From the NCBI RefSeq assembly GCF_042186555.1, contig NC_133328.1, positions 352,438,281 to 352,502,280 of the forward strand: DNA of 64,000 nt. Direction: 5' to 3'. Below the pieces are notes generated by a model. It was not told where the DNA came from. It was given only the letters and a program-made list of their open reading frames with translations, and searched no databases. A program made the position numbers and the translations under genes. This document shows, one piece after another, positions 12,002 to 23,724 of this stretch; the first letter of the stretch is position 1, and each line of letters begins with the position of its first letter. The DNA comes from Aquarana catesbeiana (lineage: Eukaryota > Chordata > Amphibia > Anura > Ranidae).

Positions 12002-12641
12002 CTCATTGGGCCGTCTCACTCCCCAGTCTGGGGGCCCTACCCTTCCCTAATCTACTCTTCTCCACTTTCTGCTATTCGCCCAATACTCCACTATGCTTCC
12101 ATCCTTCATCTCCCTGCCTCTCGTCTCACTCCCCTCTTTCCCTGGTCCTTATCCCTTTCCCCATCCTAGGGTTGTCAGACCCCCTACCTCTCCCCTCCCC
12201 CCACCCTCGTTCACACCCCTTCCCCATAATCTTACCCAATCATGGGCTATTCTGATCAGATACTGTGAATATCCTGATGTGCATTACTTATTTCATGTGT
12301 CCCATGTTTGGGCCCACCTGGCCTTTGGGTTGCCTTGCCTCCCAAACAACTGTTTAAACTTTACAAAAAAAAGTTATTGTATTTGCATACATTATTATCA
12401 GTTCTAGGTCACGCAAGTATTTGTTAGGATGCCTCCCCAGCTTCACACACCGATTTTATCTCTATACCATGTTTTCTTTATACGCTCTGTTTACTGTGTG
12501 GGGCTGGGGTATCTGATATGTTTACCTCATCTCATGATCACGTTGATCTTTCTGTCTGATTATTACTATGTATCTCTTCTATATGTGGTAATTGTTAAAT
12601 GCACTTTCTATTGAAATAAAGGAATTACAAAAAAAAAAAAT

Positions 12642-13083
12642 AATAATATTGTTGTCACCCCATGTTGCTCCGTGACTGTGTGAAAAATTGCAAAAACCTT
12701 TTTGCTTCCCAAAAGGTTCACCACAGTGAACCAGCATGTGTTGTTTAACAGATTCCGTTCAATGTACTCTGTATAAAATGACATTGGTGAGTAACCATGT
12801 CTTCATTTGACTTTCTCAGAACATAATCAATGGCCTGTGCAATATCAGGCAATTGATAAGGAAGTTAATTCACAAAAATATTTTTTTTTTTCAATTGGAC
12901 TTCTTTATCAGTGGCCTGAAATGTAAGAATAGAGCGTTTATTACACTCTGAAAAGTTGAATGGAGGAATGGAGACCCACCAGTGTTAATATAAAATGTTA
13001 TGCCCTTATTTTTGTGTAGATTTAGTTGTTTGAGGTTTTTTTACACAATCTTAAAAAAATATCAATTTGAACATATTTGAAAT
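12642..13083. other. Target duplication and featureless spacer after LINE B
   Basis: 12642-12650 is the right copy of the LINE B duplication AATAATATT. The remainder is AT-rich sequence with no gene or clear repeat. Confidence 0.6.
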
Positions 13084-13091
13084 GTAATATA

Positions 13092-14291
13092 TAGGGATGG
13101 GTGAACGGTTTGGCCCGAGCATGCGTTCTGCCGTTTGCCAAACACCCAAATTTGCAGGGTGTTCGCTGCACAGTGCATTCTGTGCTTTGCCCAATCAGAA
13201 CACAGTGTAAACTGGTTGTTAAGGAACGGGGGCCGGGAAGCTGGCCATGGTGTCCTTAACAACCAATGAGATATCAGCTGTCAGTGGGTTTCCCTGCTGA
13301 CAGCTGAACAATAAAAAAAAGTGACTGTAAAAAAATTAAGAAATAAACGCTGTGGGGTCCCCCCAGTCCATTAATAAAAAAAAACGTTGTGGGGTCCCCT
13401 AAATTCTCTATCAGACCCTTATCTGGGCATTCAGCCTGGCAAGTCAGGAAAGGGCTGGGACAAGCGAGCACTCCCCCCTCCTGAACCATACCACATGCCC
13501 TCATCATGTTGATGGGGAAAAGGGCCTAATCTCCACAACCATGGCCAGTGGTTGTGGGGGTCTGCAGGTGGGAGGGTGCAGAGCCCCCCCACTCCAAAGC
13601 ACCCACCCCTATGTTGAGGGCATGTGGCTTGGTATGGTTCAGGAGGGGGGGGCGCTTTCTCATTCACTCTTTTCTGACCTGCAAGGCTGCATGCCCTGAT
13701 AAGGGTCTGGTATGGATTTTGGGGGAGCCCCCATGCCATTTTATTTTTAATTTTGGTGTGGGGTTCCCTTCCAAAACCCAAAGGGTCTGGTATTGACTGG
13801 GGAGGGGAACCCCATGCTGTTTTTTTCTTTATTTTTTTCAATATCCGGGTGCCAGCAATTGCAACCACGAGTCATTTTAAATGGGATTTGACTAGTTTTT
13901 GCTCTTTAGAAATGTAATTTTTAATGCAGCATGTTTTATGCAAGTTACAGATGCTCCACTTTACAGGCATATTAAACCCCCCCCCCCACCCCCACCCCCC
14001 GGCACTATAGGAATTTTTCATTTTTATTGTTGCACTTTAAGCATATTTAAAATTACTGCTCCTGACAAAAACAGTTGTTTTAAAAAAAATGTTATTGGTA
14101 CATGTCCCCCAGGGCAGTACCAAGACCCCTTTTATGGCCAATTACTTGCATATAATCCTTTTAAATTTGCACTTTTGATTTTTCCTGTTAGGCTCTGATA
14201 GACTTCAGTGGGGTTCACCGTTCGAGTTAGAACATTTCCCCTGTTCAAGAGTTCTGCATGCAAACTGAACGGGGGGGGTTGCCTATGACTA
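13092..14291. mobile_element. hAT-like foldback element, copy 2 (eroded)
   Basis: The left end TAGGGATGGGTG is a variant of the TAGGGATGAGC end of copies 1 and 3. The right end GCCTATGACTA is a mutated match (7 of 11) to GCTCATCCCTA. Candidate duplications GTAATATA (13084-13091) and GCAATATA (14292-14299) agree at 7 of 8 bases. The interior has the same building blocks as copy 1 (GGGGTCCCC, CCTTATCTGGGCAT, CCATGGCCAGTGGTTGTGGG, TTGATGGGGAAAAGGGCC) arranged in partly inverted order. No transposase is present. Divergence from copies 1 and 3 suggests it is the oldest of the three. Confidence 0.7.
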
Positions 14292-14299
14292 GCAATATA

Positions 14300-15775
14300 T
14301 AATTTATTTCAATTACATAAGCTTGCACACAGTTTTAAAAGTAAAAAGGTTACTTGTCTGAGCCCTTTTTTGCCATTGTCTAAAAACATCAACCAAAGAC
14401 AAAATATAAAAAAACGGACCAAAACAAAGTAAAAAATATTTTTGATTTTTCAATTGCCCATGCTAGTTAACCAATGAATATCTTCAAGACTCTGTATCCA
14501 ACACCCTTATGTGTCAATAACTCAAACATATATATTCAGTACTAACCTTAACACATTCACCTCTTAAAATACAAAATAGCCTCTGTTTAACAAAATACCA
14601 ACATACAGTATACGGTATGAATCAATCTTAAAGTGTCCAGTGCCATACATTTAAAATAAAAACATAAAAATCACACAGTGTCAAGTGTTTAATAAGGTGA
14701 CCAGTATGTTATTCATACTTGTGGTAATCCATTTTTAAACTAAACACAATTTCCTTGTTTATTTCAATATTACACACTGTTTCTTTACTGTGTGTTGTGT
14801 CAATATTGCCAACTGTGCTTCACAACACTCATTGATGCCTTTGTTCTTCCATTTCCACCTTCAAGAACTCACCTGACCCATTTATTAAAACCATCAAACA
14901 AGTAAAATGTATAAACTCACATATTGCTGTGCATTGGCCCTGCGTTTGGGTAAACACACTTACTCCTCTTTGGCCTCCAGCTCCACCCTTTCACTGTGGG
15001 AGCATGGCTTCCTGTGCTGTGTAGGATGAGAGATTTATCACTGGAATTCTTCAAGGAGCGAAGGCTTCCTGGGGTGGATTGTTTTGCTCATTCAGCATGG
15101 CCCAAGAGGCAGGGTATCGGTCTTGATTCGGCAATTTGAGTGTGGCTTGGGTGGGGTCATGACCAAGAACTGCTCAATTCCCCCATACATGTTGCTGCCT
15201 GATGTTATGTGCATGGGAATTTCAGTATTTTTACATCAGCATGCCACTTATGGGAGCCTGGCCTAGCAGCATGATGAGTGTCAGTAGTGGGGGTGGGTGA
15301 GTGAATTACACTCCTTGGCTCCCTTGGTATTTTTATAGGGGAGAACTAACTCTCTGTGGTCCAAAATACTGACCTAGATACAGTATAAGTCAGTGAAAAT
15401 ACCAATAAATATTTACTTATGGAACAAGGATACATGGTGATGATGTATCATGTTATTCATTTTATAGGTGATGGGCTCATAAAGGGGAAAACACAGTACA
15501 TGGTCCCTCCATTTCCCCATTTTGAGTTAAGTAATTAATCATATAAAAGGTATGTATTATTCAAAGAGTCCAAAGTATATCAGTTTATTTCAGAACGGGT
15601 ATATACAGTATAGTGTACTAAAATGAGGGGTTTGATTCCTTATATATAGACTAAAGTTTTCTGGCCTTAGAAGAAAAGGCTAAATTCACTATACAAGTAG
15701 GTGATAATGAAACTGATATCCTTTTTGGCCATGTACACATGGTTATGGTAAGATCTATTAAATTTATAGGGCATG
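14300..15775. other. No gene or recognisable element
   Basis: About 1.5 kb of AT-rich sequence between hAT-like copy 2 and LINE A. Open frames are short and show no recognisable motifs. I see no inverted or tandem repeats worth annotating. Confidence 0.5.
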
Positions 15776-15908
15776 TCCTGCTGCAGACCAGGATGGAGGC
15801 CCAAGATCCGAACTCTGTTCCACAGCCTGGATCTCAGTAACCCGGCACAACTTTCCTCCCAAAAACCCGCATATCCTGCGAGGGGAGGGATCGAGGACAC
15901 CCCAGGGC

Positions 15909-17300
15909 ATGTCCAAAAAATGGTACAAGCCGCCTGCACTGCGCCGCCTGAAACAGTATTACACCACCATCGCAGCCATGCAGTCAGTCCAATATGGCAC
16001 CAGCTCTGGGAACAGTCATCTAGCTGACACAGCCAGCTTACCTGTTCGCTCTGCACCGCCGTTCCCAGGATCAGGAGACTTCTCCAGAAAGGATCCCAGG
16101 GAGGACATGGACACTCTGCCTTCTCCAGATGCCACTCTAAATGTGCAGCAAACGGACAGAGGTAGAGGCTGGCAACCTCCCCTGCCAATTCCCCTGCAAA
16201 GAGCCCCAGGCTAAAAAAACAGCTATGGGCTTCTGTTACTGCTGGAACACACAATACAGAGCAAATTCCATCCCTAGCTTCTGTCCCTGTCACAGATAAA
16301 CCTGTCTCAGAGGCAATGCTCAAATTCATGCTGCTCACTCTGTAGAAAGACTTGCATAGAGAATTACAGTTTTCCATGCCTCAAATGCATGACAGAATGG
16401 ATTGCCTTGAAGAGAGGGCAGATGCAAAGGAGGAAAATATGCATGACTACTCTAAAGCACACAATGAGTTATTAGATGCACATGAACATCATACGGAAGA
16501 AATTCATCACATTAACCACTTACCAACCAGGCCAATTCTGACATTTCTCTCCTACTTGTAAAAATCATAATTTTTTTGCTAGAAAATTACATAGAACTCC
16601 CAAACATCATATATTGTTTTTAGCAGAGACCCTAGAGAATACAATGGCGGTCATTGCAACTTTTTATCTCTCACGGTATTTGTGTGCGAGACCCCAATAA
16701 GACCCCGCACCTCACCTCTAGGCTGGGAAGCCTGAAAAAAAAAAATTATCTCGGCTTCCCAGCCGAGGCGGCGCCATTTGTTTGAATGCGGAGGCTGGGC
16801 GTGCTGTCATAAAATAGCGCCTGGCCTCCGACAATCATAGAGATTCTGAAGACCATCTGGTCTGCCAGAAATCTCTATGGTAAACATCCCGGGCTGGCGG
16901 ATCCGTTCTCCGGTGAGTTGGTAGAAGCACCGGAGGTTGGTGGGAGGGCGTCCCCTCTCACCGTCTGTAAGAGCAATCAAGTGGCTGACCAGCCGCTACG
17001 ATCTTCCTTATGATGTAGGGAATCGCCGGCTGAAAAAGCCGATATCTGAATGATGCCTGTAGCTTCAGGCATCATTCAGATATCCCCCCACAAAGCCTAG
17101 GATGTCATATGACGGCCAGCCGTCAGCAAGTGGTAAAGATGAAACTAGCAGATTTAGACGATCGCTCCAGGCAAAATAATATTAAATTCAGAGGGATACC
17201 AGAATCAGTTAAAGCAAGATGGATTAAAAAAACTGACAAATTGAGCTTTGCTCCCCATTGCTCCCAATGTCACAGGACAAAGGGGTTCCCCTCTCTCATC
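15909..17300 (+). pseudogene. LINE A ORF1 (L1/Tx1-type RNA-binding protein), broken and interrupted
   Basis: The frame from 15909 (MSKKWYKPPALRR) runs to a stop at 16212-16214. A coiled-coil part follows at about 16340-16511, rich in Glu/Asp/His (MHDRMDCLEERADAKEE). A piggyBac MITE interrupts it at 16512-17137. The RRM entry continues right after the MITE (LADLDDRSRQNNIKFRGIP, near 17145-17200), after which the sequence degenerates. Alternatively the start could be the Met at 15978. The continuity of the coiled coil and the NNIKFRGIP motif across the MITE supports both the LINE call and the MITE borders. Confidence 0.75.
16512..17137. mobile_element. piggyBac-type MITE inside LINE A ORF1
   Basis: The left end is TTAACCACTTACCAACC (TTAA at 16512-16515). 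The right end is CGTCAGCAAGTGGTAAA, reverse complement TTTACCACTTGCTGACG, so the right TTAA has decayed to GTAA or TAAA. The ends match those of the larger piggyBac element at 21167-31617. The interior has no ORF. A perfect hairpin near the right end has 19-bp arms at 17041-17059 and 17066-17084 with a 6-base loop. It splits the coiled coil of LINE A ORF1 from the RRM. Confidence 0.8.
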
Positions 17301-17666
17301 CTCTAGCTCCCGAAACCTGGTGCCCAAAACTAACTGAAAACACTGGTTCATAATTATGTTCAGTCCTCCTATCTACCATGATCCAGCCTGGGCATTGTCC
17401 ACACACCTTTTTCCACCCCTTATAGTGTGCTAAGCACACCATATTGTACTATCTGTTGCTTGTATGGTTTATTCAAGCTTTGTTTATCGTTCTTTATTTG
17501 TACTAATCATACTTCACTCTAACACTGTGTTCTAAAAATAGTATTGTATACCATGTGTATTTTCTACTCCACGAGCTGTATTAGTTCTTCCAGTGTACCT
17601 ATCTGATACACCCTAAAGGCATAATCTCTCTTCATCTACTTGCTCCTCTGGACACAACCTGCCATT

Positions 17667-17845
17667 ATGGCCATTACACTCACATCCATAAATGCTAAAG
17701 TTCTAAATTCACCCTTTAAATGCAACCTCCTTTGGAAAGAAGCACTCAACATGCAGATGTGCTCTGTGTACAAGAGACCCGCTTCTCCAAACTTAAACAA
17801 GCTGTCATGATTATGAGGATAATTTTCCTGGTATTTATGATTGGT
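17667..17845 (+). pseudogene. LINE A ORF2, first segment (endonuclease N-terminus)
   Basis: The start at 17667 gives MAITLTSINAKVLNSPFK, the typical beginning of an L1/Tx1 endonuclease. It reads on to a region corresponding to the VQETHFS-type motif, which is degraded here (VYKRPASPNLNK). The frame is lost by about 17845 and resumes beyond 31685. The spacer between the ORF1 remnant and this start is about 0.4 kb. Confidence 0.7.
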
Positions 17846-17949
17846 ATTGATTCGGCAAGATGAGTGGTATTTATGATTGAGTCATTTTTAAGCGATAATA
17901 TTTTTAACATACAGGATCAATCAAATATGACCACAGTCTAAAAATATGA

Positions 17950-18530
17950 AATTTATTCACCAGACATGTAATCATACAACATAGTTATATTTCCTGTTGC
18001 ATCATGGCAGCATACACTTTGGGTTGTGACTCTGCCCCCAAAGTGTATGCTGCCATGAAGATGCGACATGAAAGGAAAATTACGGAAAGGTGAGTATACA
18101 ATTTTCCGTTTTCCTGTCGCATCATGGCAGCATACACTTTGGGGCGGAGTCAAAACCCAAAGTGTATGCTGCCATGAAGATGCGACAAGAAAGGAAAATT
18201 ATGGAAAGGTGAGTATACAATTTTCCGTTATATATTGGTTGACAAAAACAAACGTTACATAAAATTAAAATACCGATTGTGCCACATAAAATTAAGAGTC
18301 TCAATTCAAACACCCGCTAATAGGAGCGTTGTACCTTTATAATGACACAGCAATGATACACTTCCCAGACATATAACCATACAAAATATTTATATACAGA
18401 TTGATTGACAAAACAAATGTTAAATAAAATTAAAATAATAATTGTGCTACATAAAAGCTTGAATAACAATTGAAACACCCGCTAAATGGGAGTGTAGTAC
18501 TTTTGAAATGACACAGCAATGATAAACTTC
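17950..18530. repeat. Two tandem units of about 170 bp, the first carrying a hairpin insertion
   Basis: One unit starts near CCAGACATGTAATCATACAA (about 17960) and resumes after the hairpin pair at about 18231. The second starts near CCAGACATATAACCATACAA (about 18366). Shared blocks include GACAAAAACAAACGTTACAT versus GACAAAACAAATGTTAAAT, AACACCCGCTAA and ATGACACAGCAATGATA. The first unit is interrupted by the hairpin pair at about 17984-18230. No coding content. Confidence 0.65.
17984..18230. repeat. Tandem pair of about 123-bp palindromic units with oppositely oriented centres
   Basis: Each unit has a long hairpin whose arms read GCATCATGGCAGCATACAC and its complement. It is followed by GGAAAATTAYGGAAAGGTGAGTATACAATTTTCCG. 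In the first unit the loop side reads TTTGGGTTGTGACTCTGCCC. In the second it reads TTTGGGGCGGAGTCAAAACC, essentially the reverse complement of the first. Each unit ends with AAAGGTGAGTA, a close match to a 5' splice donor, inside a small CGGAAA/TTTTCCG stem. Family unknown. Confidence 0.7.
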
Positions 18531-18820
18531 CCTGTAGAATCAATAACCTTGTAAAAATGACAATAAGACAGAACGTCTGTTTTTCACAATTTCAACCGTT
18601 ACTATACTGCAGGTAAGTAAGTGGTTAACAACGTGAAACAAAATTAGATGTTTGTTACGTCAAAAAAATGGAGACTATGCAAATGAAAAATATTGAAAAT
18701 GTAATCTTTAGAGAAAGCGGTTACTGATTAGAGAGAATAATTATCAACTGCATAATACTCAATAAATCACTATCTAAGAGAACACAAATGAATACAAGGT
18801 AAAAATCAACAAAACATACC

Positions 18821-19670
18821 ATATTTATCGGCGTATAACACGCGCTGGCGTATAACACGCACCCCAAGTTTAGGAGGGAATTTTAAGGGAAAAAGGTTTT
18901 TAAGGAAAAAACATACATTTAAATGCCCATCAATGCAGCCTTATCAGTGTCCATCTGCAGCCTTGCACAGCATCCATCTGCATGCTTGTCCTGTGTCATT
19001 TGCAGCCTTGCAGCCTTGTCAGTGTCATTTGCAGCCTTGCCAGTGTCATTTGCAGCCTTGCCAGTGTCATTTGCAGCCTTTGCAGCCTTGCCAGTGTCAT
19101 TTGCAGTCTTATCAGTGTCCATCTGCAGCCTTGCAAGTGTCCATCTGCAGCCTTGTCAGTGGCATTTGCAGCCTTACCCAGGCTGCAGTTAAACTGCAGT
19201 GCCTTTTCAGTGTCACTGCAGTTTAAAAATGGCTCAGCCGGTGTCGAGATACACAGAGCCAGTTCTCGGTTCTTCTCGGCTCCTCTCGTAGTCCCGTCCA
19301 GTCCCGCCCTATGATGGACAAAACACAGGTCCAATGGCGGGACTGGGCATGACTGTGAGCGGAGCCGAGCGCCGCTCATATACATACATAACCGAGTGTA
19401 CTCGGCAAGGTTCCGCTAGCTCCGCTAGTTCCGCTCCACAGTCAGGCCCAGTCCCTGTGTTATGTCTATCATAAGGCGGGACTGGGCGTGACTGTGAGCG
19501 TAACTAGCCAAGCCTAGCTGAGTACACTCGGCTATGTATGTATATCGCCGGACGGCGCTCGCTCTGCACAATCAGCGGGGGAGATCGGCGCGATCGGTGT
19601 ATAACATGCACCCACGATTTTCCCTTGATTTTAAGGGGAAAAAAGTGCGTGGTATACACCAATAAATCCA
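18821..19670. mobile_element. MITE-like element with GGCGTATAACACGC terminal inverted repeats
   Basis: The left end TATTTATCGGCGTATAACACG and the right end (reverse complement) GATTTATTGGTGTATACCACG form a terminal inverted repeat. Near the left end it contains a minisatellite (18945-19190) of about 20-bp units of the type CAGCCTTGCCAGTGTCATTTG. Further in are inverted segments around 19290-19500 (TCCCGCC...GGCGGGA, the TACACTCGGC and GCCGAGTGTA pair). No transposase. I could not assign a target duplication or superfamily with confidence. Confidence 0.55.
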
Positions 19671-19808
19671 GTAATTACCTGTTCCAAAAATGGCTAATGG
19701 TCTGAATTGCTGGTTACCAGAGTTTTTAGAATGGATGCCATGGCTTTCAAAATGGCTACTCTTAAAGAGGAATACTTCATGAATGGAGAGGTATAAGTTA
19801 ATGAGTGG

Positions 19809-19832
19809 AGTGTGTGTGTGTGTGTGTGCGTG
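19809..19832. repeat. GT microsatellite
   Basis: About ten GT units, ending in GTGCGTG. Simple repeat. Confidence 0.9.
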
Positions 19833-19839
19833 TCTGATT

Positions 19840-21166
19840 GCATGGGTGATTGAGTGTCCCCCATGGCATCTATCTGGCTCCTAAATACCATCTCCGACAA
19901 TAGGATAATAAAAATTATAATAAGCTCAGCTCAAAAGGTATGGTTTCTTTTCAATTGGTTGGAAAAAGATCTAATGATTAACCTTTTCTGAATTCAGGTT
20001 ATCATATATCACCTTCAACCACTAGGCATGTCTGAGGGCAGTAAAACGTGTTCTGAACTATCTGTTAAATAATATGTTCTATTTTCCTAAAGGGTATCTG
20101 TTTATATATTGTTGCTGATGAATATATAGCCATATTATTCAGGGGCTCTGGTAACCGGTACAATATACAATACACTCAGTTTAATTTTGATTAATCAATA
20201 TCACATAACATTATTAACTATGTGGATAAGCATATAATTCTTGTATATCCTATGAATACTTATTTATCTTGGAACAACACATGCTATATGTATATTTTTA
20301 TGCAGATGTAGTCACAATTTATATGTCTTTCATAACAATGATTGGTATCTTAAAACAATTCTTACTTCTAATTTGTTCTTCATCAAAATATTATATGTTG
20401 ACCTTATGACAGAATAATCATTGGGTCAGTAGACACTAAAGTCACAATTATTTCTATAACCTGGAATATATTATATATCATATGAATGACTTATAATCAT
20501 ATGTATTTTAAAATATCACTGAGTAAACAGAATTCTGTCTCTCAGAAATGTTTGAAATTAACTTTGTACAGACTCAATGAATATTTAGATTTTCGCTCTA
20601 TAAACAGTTCCTACAGTTTAAACATGGGTTCCGTTAGATACCTGCATAGACAGTATGATTTTCAATAAACGATTGCCCTAAACGTATAACCAATATGTAA
20701 TAATTCTTTTTAGGCATATTAGGCACATTATAATATTCAATTTAGAATGTCCATAGATATAGGTGATGTATTTAGATTCCTCCATAGTTTAGGATTTTAA
20801 GTAGACAAGCCGATATCTTTTAACCCTTGCTCATTTACAATTCTTAGAAGTGTCCAGCTGGGTAAAAATCCTCCACAATTTTCCTGTAAGACATTGTTTG
20901 ATAGTGGCTCATCTCACCTGGGAAAACAATGGCATTTGCTTAGTCTTTCATTTAGGTATACGAGTAATCCTTTATTGCAGGGTTGTGTCTCTTTATCTAC
21001 CCACCAAAGACATGTAAATATATTTTGGTTTCTGCTTCGCAATTAATTTGGTTATGTAAATTGGGATGGTTGATCCATTTAAAATTGGGAAATATATGAA
21101 GTCATGGTGACCTTTAGTTCACTGCTGTGTTAAGGCCTAACCGCTTTGCAGCCATATATCCCCATC
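19840..21166. other. No gene or recognisable element
   Basis: About 1.3 kb of AT-rich sequence between the MITE and the piggyBac end. No conserved frame and no clear repeat; presumably part of the outer interrupting block. Confidence 0.45.
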
Positions 21167-21838
21167 TTAACCACTTCAATACAGTGCACTTACACCCCCT
21201 TCCTGCCTAGACCAATTTTCAGCTTTCAGCGCTCTCACACTTTGAATGACAATTACTCAGTCATGCAACACTGTACCCATATGACATTTGCGTCCTTTTT
21301 TCACACAAATAGAGCTTTCATTGGTGGTATTTAATCACTAGTGGGTTTTTTATTTTTTGTGCTATAAATAAAAAAGACCGTAAATTTTGTGAAAAAAATG
21401 CCCTTTTCTTTGTTTCTGTCATAAAATTTTGCAAATTAGTAATTTTTCTTCATAAATTTTGGCCAAAATTTATACTGCTACATATCTTTGGTAAAAATAA
21501 CCCAAATTAGTGTAAATTATTTGGTCTACAAACTATGGTGCCAATCACTGAAAATTGATCACATCTGATCACACCTGATGTACTGATGGTCTATCTCATT
21601 TCTTGGGACACTAACAAGTCAGGAAAGTACAAATACCCCCTAAATGTACCCTTTTTAGAAAGTAGACATTCCAAGGTATTAAGTAAGTAGCATGGTGAAT
21701 TTTTTTAAGTTGTAATTTTTTCCCACAATTCTTTGCAATATGAAGATTTTTTTTTTTTATTTACAAAATTAAATACATATTAGCAGGTTATTTCTCTCTC
21801 AGCGCATATGCATACAACAAATTACACCCCAAAATACG

Positions 21839-23110
21839 TTCTGCTACTCTTCCCGAGTATGGCGATACCACATGTGTGAGACTTTTACACAGCCTGGCCA
21901 CATACAAAGGCCCAACATTGAAGTAGCATCTTCATGCGTTCTATGAGCATAAATGACACATCTCATTTCTCAACCACCATTTACACTTTTGAAGGCCCTG
22001 GAGCACCAGGACAATAGAATTGTCCCCAAAATGACCCAATTTTGGAAAGAAAACACCCCAACGTATAATCTATGAGGCATAATGAGTCTTTTGAACGGTT
22101 CATTTTTTTCCAGAAGTTTTTGGAAAATGTGGAAAAAAATGAAAATGCATTTTTTTTTTTACACAAAGTTGTCCATTTATCAGATATTTCAAAACACATA
22201 GCATGTACGTAGCAAAGATGACATCCCAAAATACATTCTGCTACTCCTCCTGAGTATGGCGATACCACATGTGTGAGACTTTTACACAGCCTGGCCACAT
22301 ACAAAGGGCCAACATTGAAGTAGCATCTTCATGCGTTCTACGAGCATAAATGACACATCTCATTTCTCAACCACCTATTACACTTTTGAAGGCCCTGGAG
22401 CACCAGGACAATGGAATTGCCCCCAAAATGACCCCATTTTGGAAAGCAAACACCCCAACGTATAATCTATGAGGCATAATGAGTCTTTTGAACGGTTCAT
22501 TTTTTTCCAGACGTTTTTGGAAAATGTGGGAAAAAATGAAAACGCATTTTTTTTTACACAAAGTTGTCCATTTATCAGATATTTCCAACACATAGCATGT
22601 ACGTAGCAAAGATGACACCCCAAAATACATTCTGCTACTCCTCCTGAGTATAGCGATACCACATGTGTGAGACTTTTACACAGCGTGGCCACATACAAAG
22701 GCCCAACATTGAAGTAGCACCATCAGGCGATCTACGAGCATAAACGACACCTCATTTCTCAACCACCTATTGCATTTTTGAAGGCCTTGGAGCACCAATG
22801 GAATTGCCCCCAAAATGACCCCATTTTGGAAAGCAAACACCCCAACGTATATTCTATGAGGCATAATGAGTCTTTTGAACGGTTCATTTTTTTCCAGAAG
22901 TTTTTGGAAAATGTGGAAAAAAAATGAAAACCCATTTTTTTTACACAAAGTTGATGACACCCCAAAATACATTCTGCTACTCCTCCTGAGTATGGCGATA
23001 CCACATGTGTGAGACTTTTACACAGCCTGGCCACATATAGAGGCCCAACATCCAAATAGCACCATCAGGTGTTCTAGGAGCATAAATGACATATATAATT
23101 TCCTGGCAAT
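21839..23110. repeat. Tandem repeat, units of about 340-400 bp, inside piggyBac
   Basis: The landmark TTCTGCTACTC recurs at about 21839, 22237, 22630 and 22972, giving spacings of 398, 393 and 342, with a partial fourth unit. Each unit contains CCACATGTGTGAGACTTTT, CCCAACATTGAAGTAGCA and GAGTCTTTTGAACGGTTC. Open frames here are phases of the repeat, not genes. Confidence 0.85.
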
Positions 23111-23724
23111 TATCATTTTTGAAAACCCTTCATATTTCTAACACATAGCATGCACATACCAAGAATTACAATCCAAAATAAATTCCATTGCAGAAAGGGT
23201 AAAAAAAGCATTACCTGTGCTTTTAGTAGTATCCACAGAGGAGAGCACTGGTCCAGGCAGCAGGCAGGATGTGCTTAGTGACAGCAATAGTAACTATCCA
23301 GGCAGCAGGCAGGAATATTGTCTATAGTCAGCACAGCACAGTCCATAGAAATTGTCCAGGCAGAGACAGCCAGCACAGCCATAATATTGGTCCTGGTACA
23401 CTGTTACCTGCAGACACTCATTATTGTACTGCTCTCCAGCCCTTCATAAACATACTGCCTCTTGCTACAGCTAATTATTTGCATAGTCCAGGTAGCGGTG
23501 TGGTCCATTCATGCGACAGGCAGAGCCATGGTGGAAGTAAGTCAGCAGCAGGCTGAGGGCCACAATCAGGTAAGACCTGTGCACAGGGGCACAGGGGTAG
23601 AGGCTTCGACCCATCCAAATCTCTATGAAGCCCCCGGACTCCGTCACTCCATCTGGAAAAACAATTCTGGAGCCCCTCACATATGTGAGACCCCTGTGTA
23701 CTACAGTAGCAAGGCAACAGATCA

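Larger units (their letters stand above)
5384..12641 (+). mobile_element. Full-length L1/Tx1-type LINE (LINE B)
   Basis: A complete non-LTR retrotransposon of 7.26 kb. It begins with GGGGGCGTGGC, a start shared with LINE D (GGGGGCGCATG). It has two broken ORFs and ends in AATAAAGGAATTAC plus about 12 A. The flanking duplications AATAATATT are at 5375-5383 and 12642-12650. Layout: 5' UTR 5384-5488, ORF1 5489-6693, inter-ORF spacer 6694-8208 of 1.5 kb, ORF2 8209-12001, 3' UTR 12002-12641. Pyrimidine-rich tracts occupy the end of the spacer (8018-8150) and the start of the 3' UTR (12050-12240). The number of disruptions implies an old, inactive copy. Confidence 0.9.

Noticed and set aside
15667..16377. 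236-codon minus-strand frame
   Set aside because: Antisense to LINE A ORF1; no recognisable motifs.
18919..19385. Frames of Cys/Ser/His-rich or Thr/Asp/Lys/Ala repeats
   Set aside because: Products of the roughly 20-bp minisatellite in the MITE.
21981..23055. Repeated minus-strand frames of about 100 codons
   Set aside because: They recur with the 340-400 bp tandem unit in piggyBac and are frame artefacts of a repeat, not a gene family.
21839..23110. CRISPR-like array
   Set aside because: Units are 340-400 bp with no short repeat/spacer pattern, and the DNA is eukaryotic.
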